Part shown: positions 8,081 through 16,730 of the stretch, one piece after another | Layout: every line of letters starts with the position of its first letter | How positions within the stretch are numbered: the stretch's first letter is position 1 | Source of the DNA: Halobacillus dabanensis | Lineage (GTDB): Bacteria > Bacillota > Bacilli > Bacillales > Halobacillaceae | Length of the DNA: 32,125 nt | Direction of reading: 5' to 3' | Assembly: GCF_900114165.1 (NCBI RefSeq) | Contig: NZ_FOSB01000020.1 | Coordinates: 1 to 32,125 of the forward strand | The notes under the pieces: model-generated | Database searches by the model: none | What the model was told of the DNA's origin: nothing | Seen by the model: only the letters and a program-made list of their open reading frames with translations | Translations under genes and position numbers: made by a program

Positions 8081-8767
8081 ATGTCTTTTTCCAATGTATT
8101 AAGAAATGAAAATCAAGATGTCTTTGAAAAAATCTTTAGTCACCCTTTTGTCCAGGGAATCGGAACAGGGGATATTTCAAAAGAAGCGCTTGCTCATTAT
8201 ATCAAGGCTGATTATGAATATTTGAATGCGTTTATGCATGTGTATGGTGTGGCCATTTCGAAGTCATCAAATAGGGAAGATATCCAACTGTTCAATCAAC
8301 AAATCGATTTTGTTTTGAATAGTGAAGTGCATCCACACAATAATTTCTGTGAACATATCGGAGTTCCATATGAAGAATTGCAAGGATTTCCACTTCCGCC
8401 GACGGCAGATCACTATATCAAACATATGCTTTATCATGCTCACCAGGGCGGGATTGGAGAGATTCTGGCCGCATTGCTTCCATGTCCATGGACGTACTTA
8501 GAGATTGGCCAAGAATTACTGGATACTTTTAAACCGGACTCTTCTCATCCTTTTTCTCCGTGGATTCATTTCTATGCGCAGAAAAAGGTGAACAGTTTGA
8601 CGGAAGTGCTATGTTCTAAATTGGATGATTATGCGGAACAGGCATCAGAAGAAGAGAAAGGCCGCATGAGAGAAGCTTTCCGAAAAAGCTGTCAGCTAGA
8701 ATATGCCTTTTGGGATATGGCGTATACCCAAGAAGAGTGGCCTGTCGGAAAGGAGGCTGTCCGATGA
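8081..8767 (+). CDS. tenA: TenA: aminopyrimidine aminohydrolase (thiaminase II), thiamine salvage
   Basis: 228-aa all-helical TenA family protein that hydrolyses aminopyrimidine breakdown products of thiamine to HMP. The catalytic cysteine is Cys135 in LLPCPWTY, the same number as in Bacillus subtilis TenA. The active-site segments DYEYLNAF near the N terminus and CQLEYAFWDMAY near the C terminus are present. AAGGAGG stands 7 bases before ATG 8081. It is the first gene of a four-gene operon (tenA-thiD-thiM-thiE) with overlapping stop/start codons, under the second TPP riboswitch. Confidence 0.95.
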   Translation: MSFSNVLRNENQDVFEKIFSHPFVQGIGTGDISKEALAHYIKADYEYLNAFMHVYGVAISKSSNREDIQLFNQQIDFVLNSEVHPHNNFCEHIGVPYEELQGFPLPPTADHYIKHMLYHAHQGGIGEILAALLPCPWTYLEIGQELLDTFKPDSSHPFSPWIHFYAQKKVNSLTEVLCSKLDDYAEQASEEEKGRMREAFRKSCQLEYAFWDMAYTQEEWPVGKEAVR

Positions 8768-9570
8768 AACGCATTCCGTGTGTGCTGACGATCGCTGGAA
8801 CAGACCCTAGTGGGGGAGCAGGTATTCAAGCAGACTTGAAAACTTTCCAAGAATTGAAGAGTTATGGGATGAGTGTGATTACGTCTGTCGTCGCGCAAAA
8901 CACTACAGGAGTGAAGGATGTCCATCATCTCCCTGAGCATTTTCTTCAAGGGCAATTGAATGCAGTATCAAACGATATGCCCATTGATGCCTTTAAAACG
9001 GGAATGATCGCGAACAAAAATATGATGAAAGTGATCAGTGAATGGCTCTCCGAGGTGAAAGCTCCTTATGTCATGGATCCTGTTATGGTAGCGCAAAGTG
9101 GGGACCCGTTAATAGAAAAAGAGGCTCAAGCGTACTTGAAAGAGTATCTAGTGCCGAGAACTACGCTTGTAACTCCCAATATTCCTGAAGCAGAAGCACT
9201 TCTTGATAAATCGATTGAATCAGAATCAGATATGCAAGAAGCAGCAAAAATGATCGTCCAAGAATTAGGTGCAGGCGCCGCATTGATAAAGGGGGGGCAC
9301 AGAAAAGGAAAGGCAATTGATTTCTTATATGATGGTGAGCGTATTCATAGTTATGAAGCGGAACGCATCGATTCATCCAATACCCATGGAACAGGGTGTA
9401 CGTATTCCGCAGCGATTACCACTTACTTGAGCCAGGGCTATTCCTTACCGGTGGCGGTTAAAGAAGCTAAATTCTTTGTTACAGAAGCCATTCGTCATTC
9501 TTTTGACTTAGGAAAAGGGAGTGGACCAACGAACCATTTCGCAAGGCGTGAGGAGGTGTTTAAACAGTGA
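8764..9570 (+). CDS. thiD: ThiD: HMP/HMP-phosphate kinase
   Basis: Ribokinase-family kinase (268 aa) that makes HMP pyrophosphate in two phosphorylations for the thiamine pathway. The N terminus TIAGTDPSGGAGIQADLKT is diagnostic. MDPVMVAQSG and the C-terminal anion-hole motif NTHGTGCTYSAAI (catalytic Asp replaced in context by the usual GTGC loop) are present. ATG 8764 overlaps the tenA stop (ATGA), so translation is coupled. An upstream in-frame start at 8710 lies inside tenA and is not needed. Confidence 0.95.
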   Translation: MKRIPCVLTIAGTDPSGGAGIQADLKTFQELKSYGMSVITSVVAQNTTGVKDVHHLPEHFLQGQLNAVSNDMPIDAFKTGMIANKNMMKVISEWLSEVKAPYVMDPVMVAQSGDPLIEKEAQAYLKEYLVPRTTLVTPNIPEAEALLDKSIESESDMQEAAKMIVQELGAGAALIKGGHRKGKAIDFLYDGERIHSYEAERIDSSNTHGTGCTYSAAITTYLSQGYSLPVAVKEAKFFVTEAIRHSFDLGKGSGPTNHFARREEVFKQ

Positions 9571-10334
9571 ATACGACCGTAATAGAGCGAATCAGAACGC
9601 GACGTCCCTTAATCCATCATATAACGAACGCTGTTGTCATGAACTTTACGGCTAATGGTTTACTAGCATTTGGCGGCTCACCTATCATGGCGAACGCCAG
9701 CGAAGAGGTAGGAGAAGTCACGAGGGTATCGAATGGGTTGTTGCTTAATATCGGAACATTGACGGAAACGCAAGTGAAAGCAATGATATTAGCAGGAAGA
9801 GCGGCCAATGAAACAGGAATTCCCGTCGTATTGGATCCGGTTGGAGTTGCTGCGACTTCCTATCGCTCAGAGGTTTGCGAGCGTATTTTAGGGGAGGTGC
9901 AACCGACTTTAATTAAAGGTAATGCAGGAGAGCTCGCTCACCTTGTCGGTATAGAGATGGAAACAAAGGGAGTGGACTCTACAGGTTCTGGGAATTTGGA
10001 AGACATTGTGCGGAGAGTAGCAGAAAAATATCAAACAGGGGCCGTTTGTACAGGGGAAAAAGATGTCGTTTGGATGGATGGTGAAATCAAAGTTAATCGA
10101 AGTGGCCATCCCTTGTTATCACAGATTACTGGTTCAGGCTGTTTGTTAGGGTCACTGGTGGCAGCAGCCCTCGCGGTGGATGGAAAGCCATTAGAGAACG
10201 TAACAGCCGTTTTAAGACTTTATGGAGAAGCTGCCGAAAAAGCAGCAGCACATAAAGATGTAGAAGGCCCTGGAACTTTCCTTCCGCGTTTTATCGACGC
10301 TCTGGCCAAGGAAAGTTGGGGTGATGATTCATGA
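9567..10334 (+). CDS. thiM: ThiM: hydroxyethylthiazole kinase
   Basis: 255-aa ThiM that phosphorylates the thiazole alcohol presumably imported by ThiW. Family motifs in order: HHITNAVVMNFTANGLLAFG near residue 17, PVVLDPVGVAAT in the middle, and the phosphate loop TGSGCLLGS near residue 190. It starts at GTG 9567, overlapping the thiD stop, with GAGGAGG about 12 bases upstream. The pairing of ThiM with ThiW and ThiE, and the absence of ThiC or ThiG here, indicates salvage rather than de novo synthesis at this locus. Confidence 0.95.
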   Translation: MNTTVIERIRTRRPLIHHITNAVVMNFTANGLLAFGGSPIMANASEEVGEVTRVSNGLLLNIGTLTETQVKAMILAGRAANETGIPVVLDPVGVAATSYRSEVCERILGEVQPTLIKGNAGELAHLVGIEMETKGVDSTGSGNLEDIVRRVAEKYQTGAVCTGEKDVVWMDGEIKVNRSGHPLLSQITGSGCLLGSLVAAALAVDGKPLENVTAVLRLYGEAAEKAAAHKDVEGPGTFLPRFIDALAKESWGDDS

Positions 10335-10945
10335 AGGGGGAGTACTTAAGAAAATATCTTGTTATGGGGAGTCGGAATTGTGATTATGACCCTCTCCTTG
10401 TTCTTGATAAAGCTATACTTGGTGGAATTACCTGCTTCCAATATAGAGAGAAAGGGGAAGGGGCATTAAAAGGGGAAGCGATGTATAGTCTGGGACATAA
10501 ACTGCGGAGAAAGTGTGCAGAAGCAGATATCCCATTTATTGTGAATGATGACGTAGAACTTTTTGGGGCCTTAAACGCCGATGGCATTCATGTGGGACAA
10601 AGTGATCAAAGTGTGGAAGAGATACGTGCGAAATATCCAAATACGATAATTGGATTATCTGTTTCCAATAGAAAAGAGCTGGATCAAAGCCCTGTACAAC
10701 TTGTTGATTATCTTGGAGCGGGACCGATGTTTGCGACAACAACGAAGAAAGACACAAAGGAAGTGATCGGCCCGGAATGGGTGAAAGAAGTGAAACACCT
10801 GTATCCTGATGTTCCAGTTGTAGGAATCGGGGGGATTGGTCCGGAAAATTCCGAAAGGGTAATAAAGGCGGGGGCAGACGGGGTCGCCGTCATATCAGCT
10901 ATTACGAAAGCGAAAGATATCTCTGCTGTGATAAAGTCTCTATGA
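10331..10945 (+). CDS. thiE: ThiE: thiamine-phosphate synthase
   Basis: 204-aa TIM-barrel enzyme that joins HMP pyrophosphate and thiazole phosphate to thiamine phosphate. Motifs visible: QYREKGEGAL near residue 36, FIVNDDVELFGALNADGIHVGQ around 66-85, GPMFATTTKKD, and VVGIGGIGPEN near the C terminus. ATG 10331 overlaps the thiM stop (ATGA). It is the last gene of the operon. I see no convincing terminator in the 49 bases before the convergent aldo/keto reductase gene. Confidence 0.95.
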   Translation: MKGEYLRKYLVMGSRNCDYDPLLVLDKAILGGITCFQYREKGEGALKGEAMYSLGHKLRRKCAEADIPFIVNDDVELFGALNADGIHVGQSDQSVEEIRAKYPNTIIGLSVSNRKELDQSPVQLVDYLGAGPMFATTTKKDTKEVIGPEWVKEVKHLYPDVPVVGIGGIGPENSERVIKAGADGVAVISAITKAKDISAVIKSL

Positions 10946-10994
10946 ATTAGAAAAAGGTAACAATTAAAACGATTGACATATCTTAGAGGTGGGT

Positions 10995-11893
10995 TTACGG
11001 TACATCGTGTCCCATGGAGCTTTGTAAAATTTCAAACCAGTGATCATGATTCAGTTTTATGCTCAGTGCTGTAGTGGCACTATCGATACGTTTCTTTTTT
11101 CCTGTACCGACGATAGGCATGATTTTTGCGGGGTGGGAAAGAAGCCAAGCGTAGAGCACTTGATCTATTCCCTCGGCACCGATCTCTTCTTTCACCTTAG
11201 ACAATGTATCCTGAAGGCGGACAGCTTTATCATCATCGGAAGTGAACACTTTTCCGCCTGCCAGGGGAGACCACGCCATCGGTGCTACCCGTTTTTCCTG
11301 GCAGAGGTTCAATGTCCCGTCTTCAAAGTTTTCAAGGTTATATGCAGATAGTTCTAACTGATTGGTGACAAGTTGGAATGGCAAAAAGGATTGTAACATG
11401 TTCCATTGATGATCTTTAAAATTCGATACACCGAAATGGCGGACTTTGCCTTCGTTCTTTAGTTTCGTAAAGGCAGAAGCAACAGCCTCCCCATCCATGA
11501 AAGGGTCGGGGCGGTGAATTAATAGTGTATCAATGTAATCTGTTTTCAAGTTTTTTAATGAGTTTTCTACAGAAGTGAGAATATGTTTTTCGCTCGTATT
11601 ATAATGATGCGTTTTGTGTTCCGGTTTGTTTTTAGAAGGAAGGACGCCACATTTCGTTACAATCTCCATTTGTTCCCTTAAAGAAGGTTTCAACGAAAGT
11701 GCTTCACCAAACAGCTCTTCACAAGTATAACTTCCATAGATATCCGCATGATCAAAAGTGGTGATTCCTTGTTCTAAATTATGTTGGATCAAGTCTAGTG
11801 TTTCTTCTTTCGATTGCTTCCAATCAGCGAGACGCCACAACCGTGGATAATTCGGGAGTATGTCATATCTTCGGCAATCTTTATGCGTTCCAT
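10995..11893 (-). pseudogene. Aldo/keto reductase (YdhF/YcsN type) with an apparent one-base frameshift near the N terminus
   Basis: The body (TTG 11840 to 10995, 281 codons) is an NADPH-dependent aldo/keto reductase: TTFDHADIYGSYTCEELFGEAL, KCGV, LIHRPDP, HFGVSNF and NQLELS are all present. The natural N terminus lies upstream in another frame: ATG 11891-11893, with AGAGG before it, reads MERIKIAEDMTYSRIIHG and then leaves frame. The other frame resumes with LWRLADWKQSKEE. Family members read IIHG-x-WRLADW continuously, so one base (a T after CACGGTT on the minus strand) seems missing at about 11838-11843. This is either a genuine inactivating mutation or a base-call error in a short homopolymer. 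It lies 33 bp downstream of the threonine-synthase-like gene and may share its transcript. Confidence 0.8.
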
Positions 11894-11926
11894 ATTAAAA
11901 CCTCTATTCCTATTTATATATCGTTA

Positions 11927-13147
11927 TCATACTTTTGTTTTTATTGTGTCACCAGGATTTAAAACCGGGACTTCCATTTTCACTGTATCTGGATACTTAA
12001 TTCCTGCCCCTGTGTTTAAGACCACCACTTCATCTTCTTCTGTAATCCATCCTTCTGACCTTAGTTTTCTCGCCGCTGAAAAGGCTGCGGCTCCTTCCGG
12101 GCAGACGAAAACGCCTTCTGTTTGGGTGATGTGTTTTTGCTCTTCTAAAAGGGAGGTGTCATCTATTGAAACTGCGCACCCTTCTGTTTCGTAGAGGGCT
12201 TCGAGGACGAGAAAGTCACCAATTGCTTTCGGGACGTTTATACCAAAGGCGACCGTTTCGGAATTCGGCCAAAAGGTCGATTCTTTTAACCCTTTCTCCC
12301 ACGCCTCTACGATAGGCTTACAACCTTCCGATTGGACAGCCACCAATTTCGGCATTTGGTCTTTGGCAATCCACCCTAATTGTTGCAGCTCTTTCAAAGC
12401 TTTATAGATTCCTATTAAACCGACACCACCACCTGTCGGATAGAGGATAACGTCCGGAACTCTCCAACCTAGTTGTTCCGCAATTTCTAATCCCATCGTC
12501 TTTTTCCCTTCGATACGGTACGGTTCTTTCAATGTAGATACATCATAAAGTCCTGATTGCTTGACAGCTTTTGCTACAATCTGACCGGCATCGCTAATCA
12601 GACCGTCTACTAGAAAAAGGTTCGCACCGGATAAAGCACATTCATTCCGAGTGATTTTCGGAGCATCAACAGGCATGACGATCGTTGACTTCAACGATGC
12701 TCTGGCTGCATATAGAGACCAGGCAGCGCCCGCATTCCCGTTTGTAGGCATGGCAAGTTCTTCTACACCAAGTTCTTTCGCTTTAGAAACACCGACAGCT
12801 GCTCCGCGGGCTTTGAACGAGCCAGTGGGGATTACTCCTTCATCTTTCATATACAACTTATGGATATTCATATTTGCTTGTAGTGTTGGGAGGGGAATCA
12901 GAGGAGTCATCCCCTCCCCTAAGGAAGTCTTGTATGTAGGGTCCTGGAGTGGTAAAAGCTCGTGATATCGCCATAAATCAGGTTCCCTTGTCTGCAATTG
13001 ATCGCGGGACCAGCTGTGTGAAAGTCTCTCCATATCGTATGCCACCAGTAATGGTGACCCGCAAATACAGAGGTGTTCGGGTTCCGCGGGAGAATACGTC
13101 TGTTGGCATTTTGGGCAATACAAGTGTGACAAATAACTATAATCCAT
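11927..13147 (-). CDS. Threonine synthase-like PLP enzyme with N-terminal zinc-ribbon motif
   Basis: 406-aa fold-type II PLP enzyme. The N terminus carries Cys11, Cys14, Cys27 and Cys29 (CxxC and CxC), a zinc-ribbon-like knuckle seen in long threonine synthases. The PLP lysine is Lys112 in PTGSFKARGA; MPTNGNAGAAWSLYAA and the phosphate loop YPTGGGVGLIG follow. The start at 13147 has GAGGAGG upstream. It is divergent from doeA (202 bp between starts), and no hom-thrB partner flanks it on its own strand, so housekeeping threonine synthesis is not the obvious role. It may act on a diamino or hydroxyamino acid in the (hydroxy)ectoine pathway (inference). An extra copy of ordinary ThrC is the alternative. 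Confidence 0.8.
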   Translation of the reverse strand: MDYSYLSHLYCPKCQQTYSPAEPEHLCICGSPLLVAYDMERLSHSWSRDQLQTREPDLWRYHELLPLQDPTYKTSLGEGMTPLIPLPTLQANMNIHKLYMKDEGVIPTGSFKARGAAVGVSKAKELGVEELAMPTNGNAGAAWSLYAARASLKSTIVMPVDAPKITRNECALSGANLFLVDGLISDAGQIVAKAVKQSGLYDVSTLKEPYRIEGKKTMGLEIAEQLGWRVPDVILYPTGGGVGLIGIYKALKELQQLGWIAKDQMPKLVAVQSEGCKPIVEAWEKGLKESTFWPNSETVAFGINVPKAIGDFLVLEALYETEGCAVSIDDTSLLEEQKHITQTEGVFVCPEGAAAFSAARKLRSEGWITEEDEVVVLNTGAGIKYPDTVKMEVPVLNPGDTIKTKV

Positions 13148-13349
13148 CTCTCATCCTCCTCCTTTTTTATTAGCCATATCATAACATACAGAATGCTTGG
13201 GGTTGTCCCGCCCTTCTCATTGGTGACATTGTATCAAGGACATCTCCCAAACTTCATACACTTTTTACATTACAAGAAAAAAAATCTTTGAATACAATGG
13301 ACATATACAGAAGTTTAAAAATTCAGATAACAACAGCGGAGGGGATGAG

Positions 13350-14552
13350 ATGGTTCTTCCTTTTGATATTTTAGAATATCACCAGCGGCTGGAGGATACG
13401 AAGAAGCGGATGGCTGACAAAGGCATAGACGTTCTTCTGATTACAGATCCTGCGAATATGAACTACATTTCTGGATATGATGCTTGGTCATTTTATGTTC
13501 ATCAGATGCTTGTCATCATTATTGATGAACCTCAGCCACTATGGATTGGTCGCTACCAGGATGCGAACGGGGCCCGTGCTACGACTTGGATCTATGAGGA
13601 AAATGTCATTGCTTATCCGGATTACTACGTCCATTCAGAGGTCTTCCATCCGATGGATTTCATTGCTGATATATTAATCCAGATCGGCCATGGGAAGCGT
13701 AATATCGGAGTGGAAAAAGACCATTATTATTTTACCGGAATGGCACTGGAGCGACTGCAAAGAGGATTGCCGAATGCCACCTTCCACGATGCGACATTAT
13801 TGGTGAACAGAGTGAGAATTGTTAAATCAGATCAGGAAATCGAATATATGAAACGGGCGGCAAAAATCGCGGACTTAGCGATGACGAAAGGGGTCGAAAG
13901 TATTCATCCAGGTGTCCGGGAATGTGATACAGCTGCAGAAATCTATTATCACATGGTCAAAGGGACCCCGGAATATGGAGGAGAATATCCGGCTATCGTA
14001 CCGCTTCTTCCGACAGGGGACCGCACATCGATTCCTCATCTTACTTGGACAGAACGACCTTTTGTGCAAGGGAATGCAGTAATTATTGAACTAGCAGGTT
14101 GCTACAAACGTTATCACGTCCCATTGGCTCGGACGGTGTCGATCGGTGATCCGAATGAAAAAATGAAGCAAGTAGCCCCTGTCGTGTTGGAGGGAATACA
14201 AGAGGTGTTGGACTTTGCCAAACCTGGGGTCACTTGCGGGGAATTGGAAGAAGTGTGGCGTAAGAGTATTAAGAAGCACGGATATGAAAAAGAATCCCGT
14301 TTAGGGTATTCTGTCGGACTGAATTATCCTCCTGACTGGGGAGAACATACGGCAAGCATCAGAAATGGGGATTCCACCGTTCTGAAGGCGAATATGACAT
14401 TTCATTTGATTCCGGCGTTATGGTTCGATACAGACGGAATTGAAATCAGTGAAACATTCCGGGTTACAGAAAAAGGTTGTGAGCGTTTTACAACCTACCC
14501 ACAAGAATTGATCATACGAGATCACATGGATTTGAGCGGCCAAATCAGCTGA
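13350..14552 (+). CDS. doeA: DoeA/EutD: ectoine hydrolase (M24 peptidase-like)
   Basis: 400-aa creatinase/prolidase-fold enzyme that opens the ectoine ring to N-acetyl-L-2,4-diaminobutyrate. It has the length and hallmark N-terminal segment of DoeA (MNYISGYDAWSFYVHQML near residues 35-52). In metal-dependent M24 peptidases the region here reading IIELAGCYKRYHVPLART would carry two Asp ligands. The first is Glu247 and the second is replaced by Pro258, as expected for the non-peptidase ectoine hydrolase branch. ATG 13350 follows GCGGAGGGG. It leads the operon doeA-eutC-gamma-lyase-doeB-hom-doeC. A possible promoter lies in the 202-bp divergent region (TTACAA 13270, TACAAT 13293, 17-bp spacer; weak). 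Confidence 0.92.
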   Translation: MVLPFDILEYHQRLEDTKKRMADKGIDVLLITDPANMNYISGYDAWSFYVHQMLVIIIDEPQPLWIGRYQDANGARATTWIYEENVIAYPDYYVHSEVFHPMDFIADILIQIGHGKRNIGVEKDHYYFTGMALERLQRGLPNATFHDATLLVNRVRIVKSDQEIEYMKRAAKIADLAMTKGVESIHPGVRECDTAAEIYYHMVKGTPEYGGEYPAIVPLLPTGDRTSIPHLTWTERPFVQGNAVIIELAGCYKRYHVPLARTVSIGDPNEKMKQVAPVVLEGIQEVLDFAKPGVTCGELEEVWRKSIKKHGYEKESRLGYSVGLNYPPDWGEHTASIRNGDSTVLKANMTFHLIPALWFDTDGIEISETFRVTEKGCERFTTYPQELIIRDHMDLSGQIS

Positions 14553-14568
14553 AAAGGGGGGAAAGACT

Positions 14569-15543
14569 ATTCGTTTATATGAGCGAAGTGAAATTGAAAA
14601 AGTGATACGGCTGGATACAGGTTTAGTAGGGAAAGTAGAAGAAGCTTTCACATCCCTCATTACAAAAGAGGTGCAGATGCCTCCCATCATGAGGATCGAT
14701 GTTCCAGAGCATAATGGAGAACTGGATATAAAGTCCGCCTATATTCAAGGAGAGGACAGTTTTGCGGTAAAGCTGTCTTCTGGTTTTTTCAACAATCCTT
14801 CTATGGGATTGCCGAGCGCAAATGGGATGATGATACTGATTGATAGTCAAACAGGGGGGCCTCTCGCAGTGCTAGCGGATAGAGGATTACTCACGGACCT
14901 TAGAACAGCTGCAGCAGGAGCGGTAGCCGCCAAATACGGAAGCAGGACAGATAGCCGGGTGGTAGGCATTATCGGAACAGGAGCTCAGGCAAGGTTGCAG
15001 CTTCAAGCGTTGACCCTCGTACGACCGGTTGAGCGTGTGCTCGTTTATGGAAGGAACGTTGAAAAGCAAGAGAATTATAGGGATGAAATGACACACCAAC
15101 TAGGAATTGCAGTGGAAATGTATGATACCATCCAAAAAGTTGTGGAAGAGAGCGACATTGTCGTAACCACCACTCCGTCGAAAGAACCGTTGATCAAAGG
15201 GGAATGGATACGACCTGGCCTTCACATCACCGCAATGGGATCAGACGCCGAACACAAGCAAGAATTGGATGCCGCCGTTTTGGAGAAAGCGGATATGATC
15301 ATTTGTGACGTGAAGGCTCAGTCCGTTCGTTTGGGGGAACTGAGAACTTCCCCTGAAAAAATAAATCAAGCGATTGAATTAGGAGAATTGACGAGTAAGC
15401 GTAAATCAGGGCGAAAATCGGATTCAGAAGTGACAATTTGTGATCTTACTGGAACAGGAGTTCAAGATACAGCAATTGCTAGACATGTTTATTCTCTACT
15501 TATAACCGGGGAGGGCGTTAAGGATGAAAGAAGCGAGGTTTAG
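14569..15543 (+). CDS. eutC: EutC-like ornithine cyclodeaminase/alanine dehydrogenase-family protein, apparent ATT start
   Basis: NAD(P)-dependent mu-crystallin/ornithine cyclodeaminase family enzyme of 324 aa. The Rossmann motif VGIIGTGAQARLQ starts at about residue 132; FAVKLSSGF and ADRGLLTDLRTAAAGAVA are also typical. The only canonical in-frame start is GTG 14602, which has no ribosome binding site and would remove the first beta strand. An ATT at 14569 lies 7 bases after AGGGGGG and restores the normal N terminus RLYERSEIEKVIRLDTG. No ATG, GTG or TTG exists between the upstream in-frame stop (14533) and 14602. In proteobacterial clusters EutC acts with EutA and EutB on hydroxyectoine. 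The gene overlaps the next one by 20 bp. Confidence 0.82.
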   Translation: MRLYERSEIEKVIRLDTGLVGKVEEAFTSLITKEVQMPPIMRIDVPEHNGELDIKSAYIQGEDSFAVKLSSGFFNNPSMGLPSANGMMILIDSQTGGPLAVLADRGLLTDLRTAAAGAVAAKYGSRTDSRVVGIIGTGAQARLQLQALTLVRPVERVLVYGRNVEKQENYRDEMTHQLGIAVEMYDTIQKVVEESDIVVTTTPSKEPLIKGEWIRPGLHITAMGSDAEHKQELDAAVLEKADMIICDVKAQSVRLGELRTSPEKINQAIELGELTSKRKSGRKSDSEVTICDLTGTGVQDTAIARHVYSLLITGEGVKDERSEV

Positions 15544-16717
15544 TACCAAATCTATTTGGGCCGGAGAAAAAGAGCAACTCGCTTTCGGGGCCACACAGGT
15601 GCCTGTTGTGCATAGTGTCTCATTCGGCTATGACGATATGGATGAATGGTATGAAGTAGCAGTAGGCAACAAAGCGGGACATATTTACGGAAGGAACACG
15701 AACCCGACCGTCCAAGCTTTTGAAGAAAAAATCAGGATTTTAGAAGGTGCAGAGGCCGCGACAAGCTTCTCCACAGGAATGGCGGCCATAAGCAATACCC
15801 TCAGTACGTTATTGTTTCCTGGTGATCGAATCGTCTCCATTAAGGATACGTACGGTGGAACGAATAAGATTTTCACTGAATTCCTACCAAAACAACAAGT
15901 TGAAGTTGTGTTATGTGAAACAGGGGACCATGAGGCATTAGAAACGGAAGTTGCCAAAGGGTGTAAGGTCCTTTACTTGGAAAGTCCGACCAACCCAACA
16001 GTGAAAATTACGGACATAAAACGGATGGCAGCAGCAGGTAAAGCGGTGGGGGCGACTGTTGTAGTTGATAACACTTTTGCGACCCCTGTCAACCAAAACC
16101 CATTAGATTTGGGGGCCGATCTCGTCATTCACAGTGCGACAAAATTTCTAGGAGGTCATGCGGATGCCCTTGGGGGAGCAGTATGCGGCAGGAAGCAACT
16201 CGTCGAGGACATCTACCATTATCGTGAAATAAATGGAGCTACCCTCGACCCAATGGCTGCGTACCTTTTATTGAGAGGGATGAAAACGTTGAAGCTCCGG
16301 GTCGAACAGCAAAATAAAAATGCGCTTGAGATTGCTGAGTATCTAAAGTCGTTCGACATGGTCGAAAGCGTCTTTTATCCAGGTCTTGAAGAGCATCCAC
16401 ACCATGATATTGCCAAACAACAAATGAAAGGCTTTGGCGGAATGCTTAGCTTTGCTGTTAAGGGGGGCGTAGCGACTGTAAGAGATTTGTTACCTAAGCT
16501 TCAGTATGCTAACAGAGCTGCAAACTTGGGATCTGTGGAAACGGTCGTAGGTCCATCCCGAACGACAAGTCACGTGGAATGTACGCCAGAGGAGCGAGCT
16601 GCAATGGGAATTCCAGAAGGGTTAGTCCGCTACTCTGCTGGGATTGAAGATATCGAAGATTTAAAAACTGATCTTTTCCAAGCTTTTCAGTCATTAAAAG
16701 CTTATGCCAATAAGTGA
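15524..16717 (+). CDS. Cystathionine gamma-synthase/gamma-lyase-family PLP enzyme in ectoine operon
   Basis: 397-aa fold-type I enzyme of the Cys/Met metabolism family. Visible: YGRNTNPTVQAFEEKI near residue 55, the FSTGMAAISN loop, PTNPTVKITDI, VVDNTFATPVNQNP, and the PLP lysine Lys207 in HSATKFLGGHADA. ATG 15524 lies inside the end of eutC with GGGGAGGG upstream, so the two are translationally coupled. Family members catalyse gamma-replacement or gamma-elimination on C4 amino acids, e.g. homoserine esters or methionine. In this operon the likely substrates are C4 amino acids such as 2,4-diaminobutyrate or a homoserine derivative (inference). An ordinary methionine or sulfur-metabolism enzyme is less likely, because no sulfur genes are nearby. 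Confidence 0.85.
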   Translation: MKEARFSTKSIWAGEKEQLAFGATQVPVVHSVSFGYDDMDEWYEVAVGNKAGHIYGRNTNPTVQAFEEKIRILEGAEAATSFSTGMAAISNTLSTLLFPGDRIVSIKDTYGGTNKIFTEFLPKQQVEVVLCETGDHEALETEVAKGCKVLYLESPTNPTVKITDIKRMAAAGKAVGATVVVDNTFATPVNQNPLDLGADLVIHSATKFLGGHADALGGAVCGRKQLVEDIYHYREINGATLDPMAAYLLLRGMKTLKLRVEQQNKNALEIAEYLKSFDMVESVFYPGLEEHPHHDIAKQQMKGFGGMLSFAVKGGVATVRDLLPKLQYANRAANLGSVETVVGPSRTTSHVECTPEERAAMGIPEGLVRYSAGIEDIEDLKTDLFQAFQSLKAYANK

Positions 16718-16730
16718 GGAGGGAGGCGAT

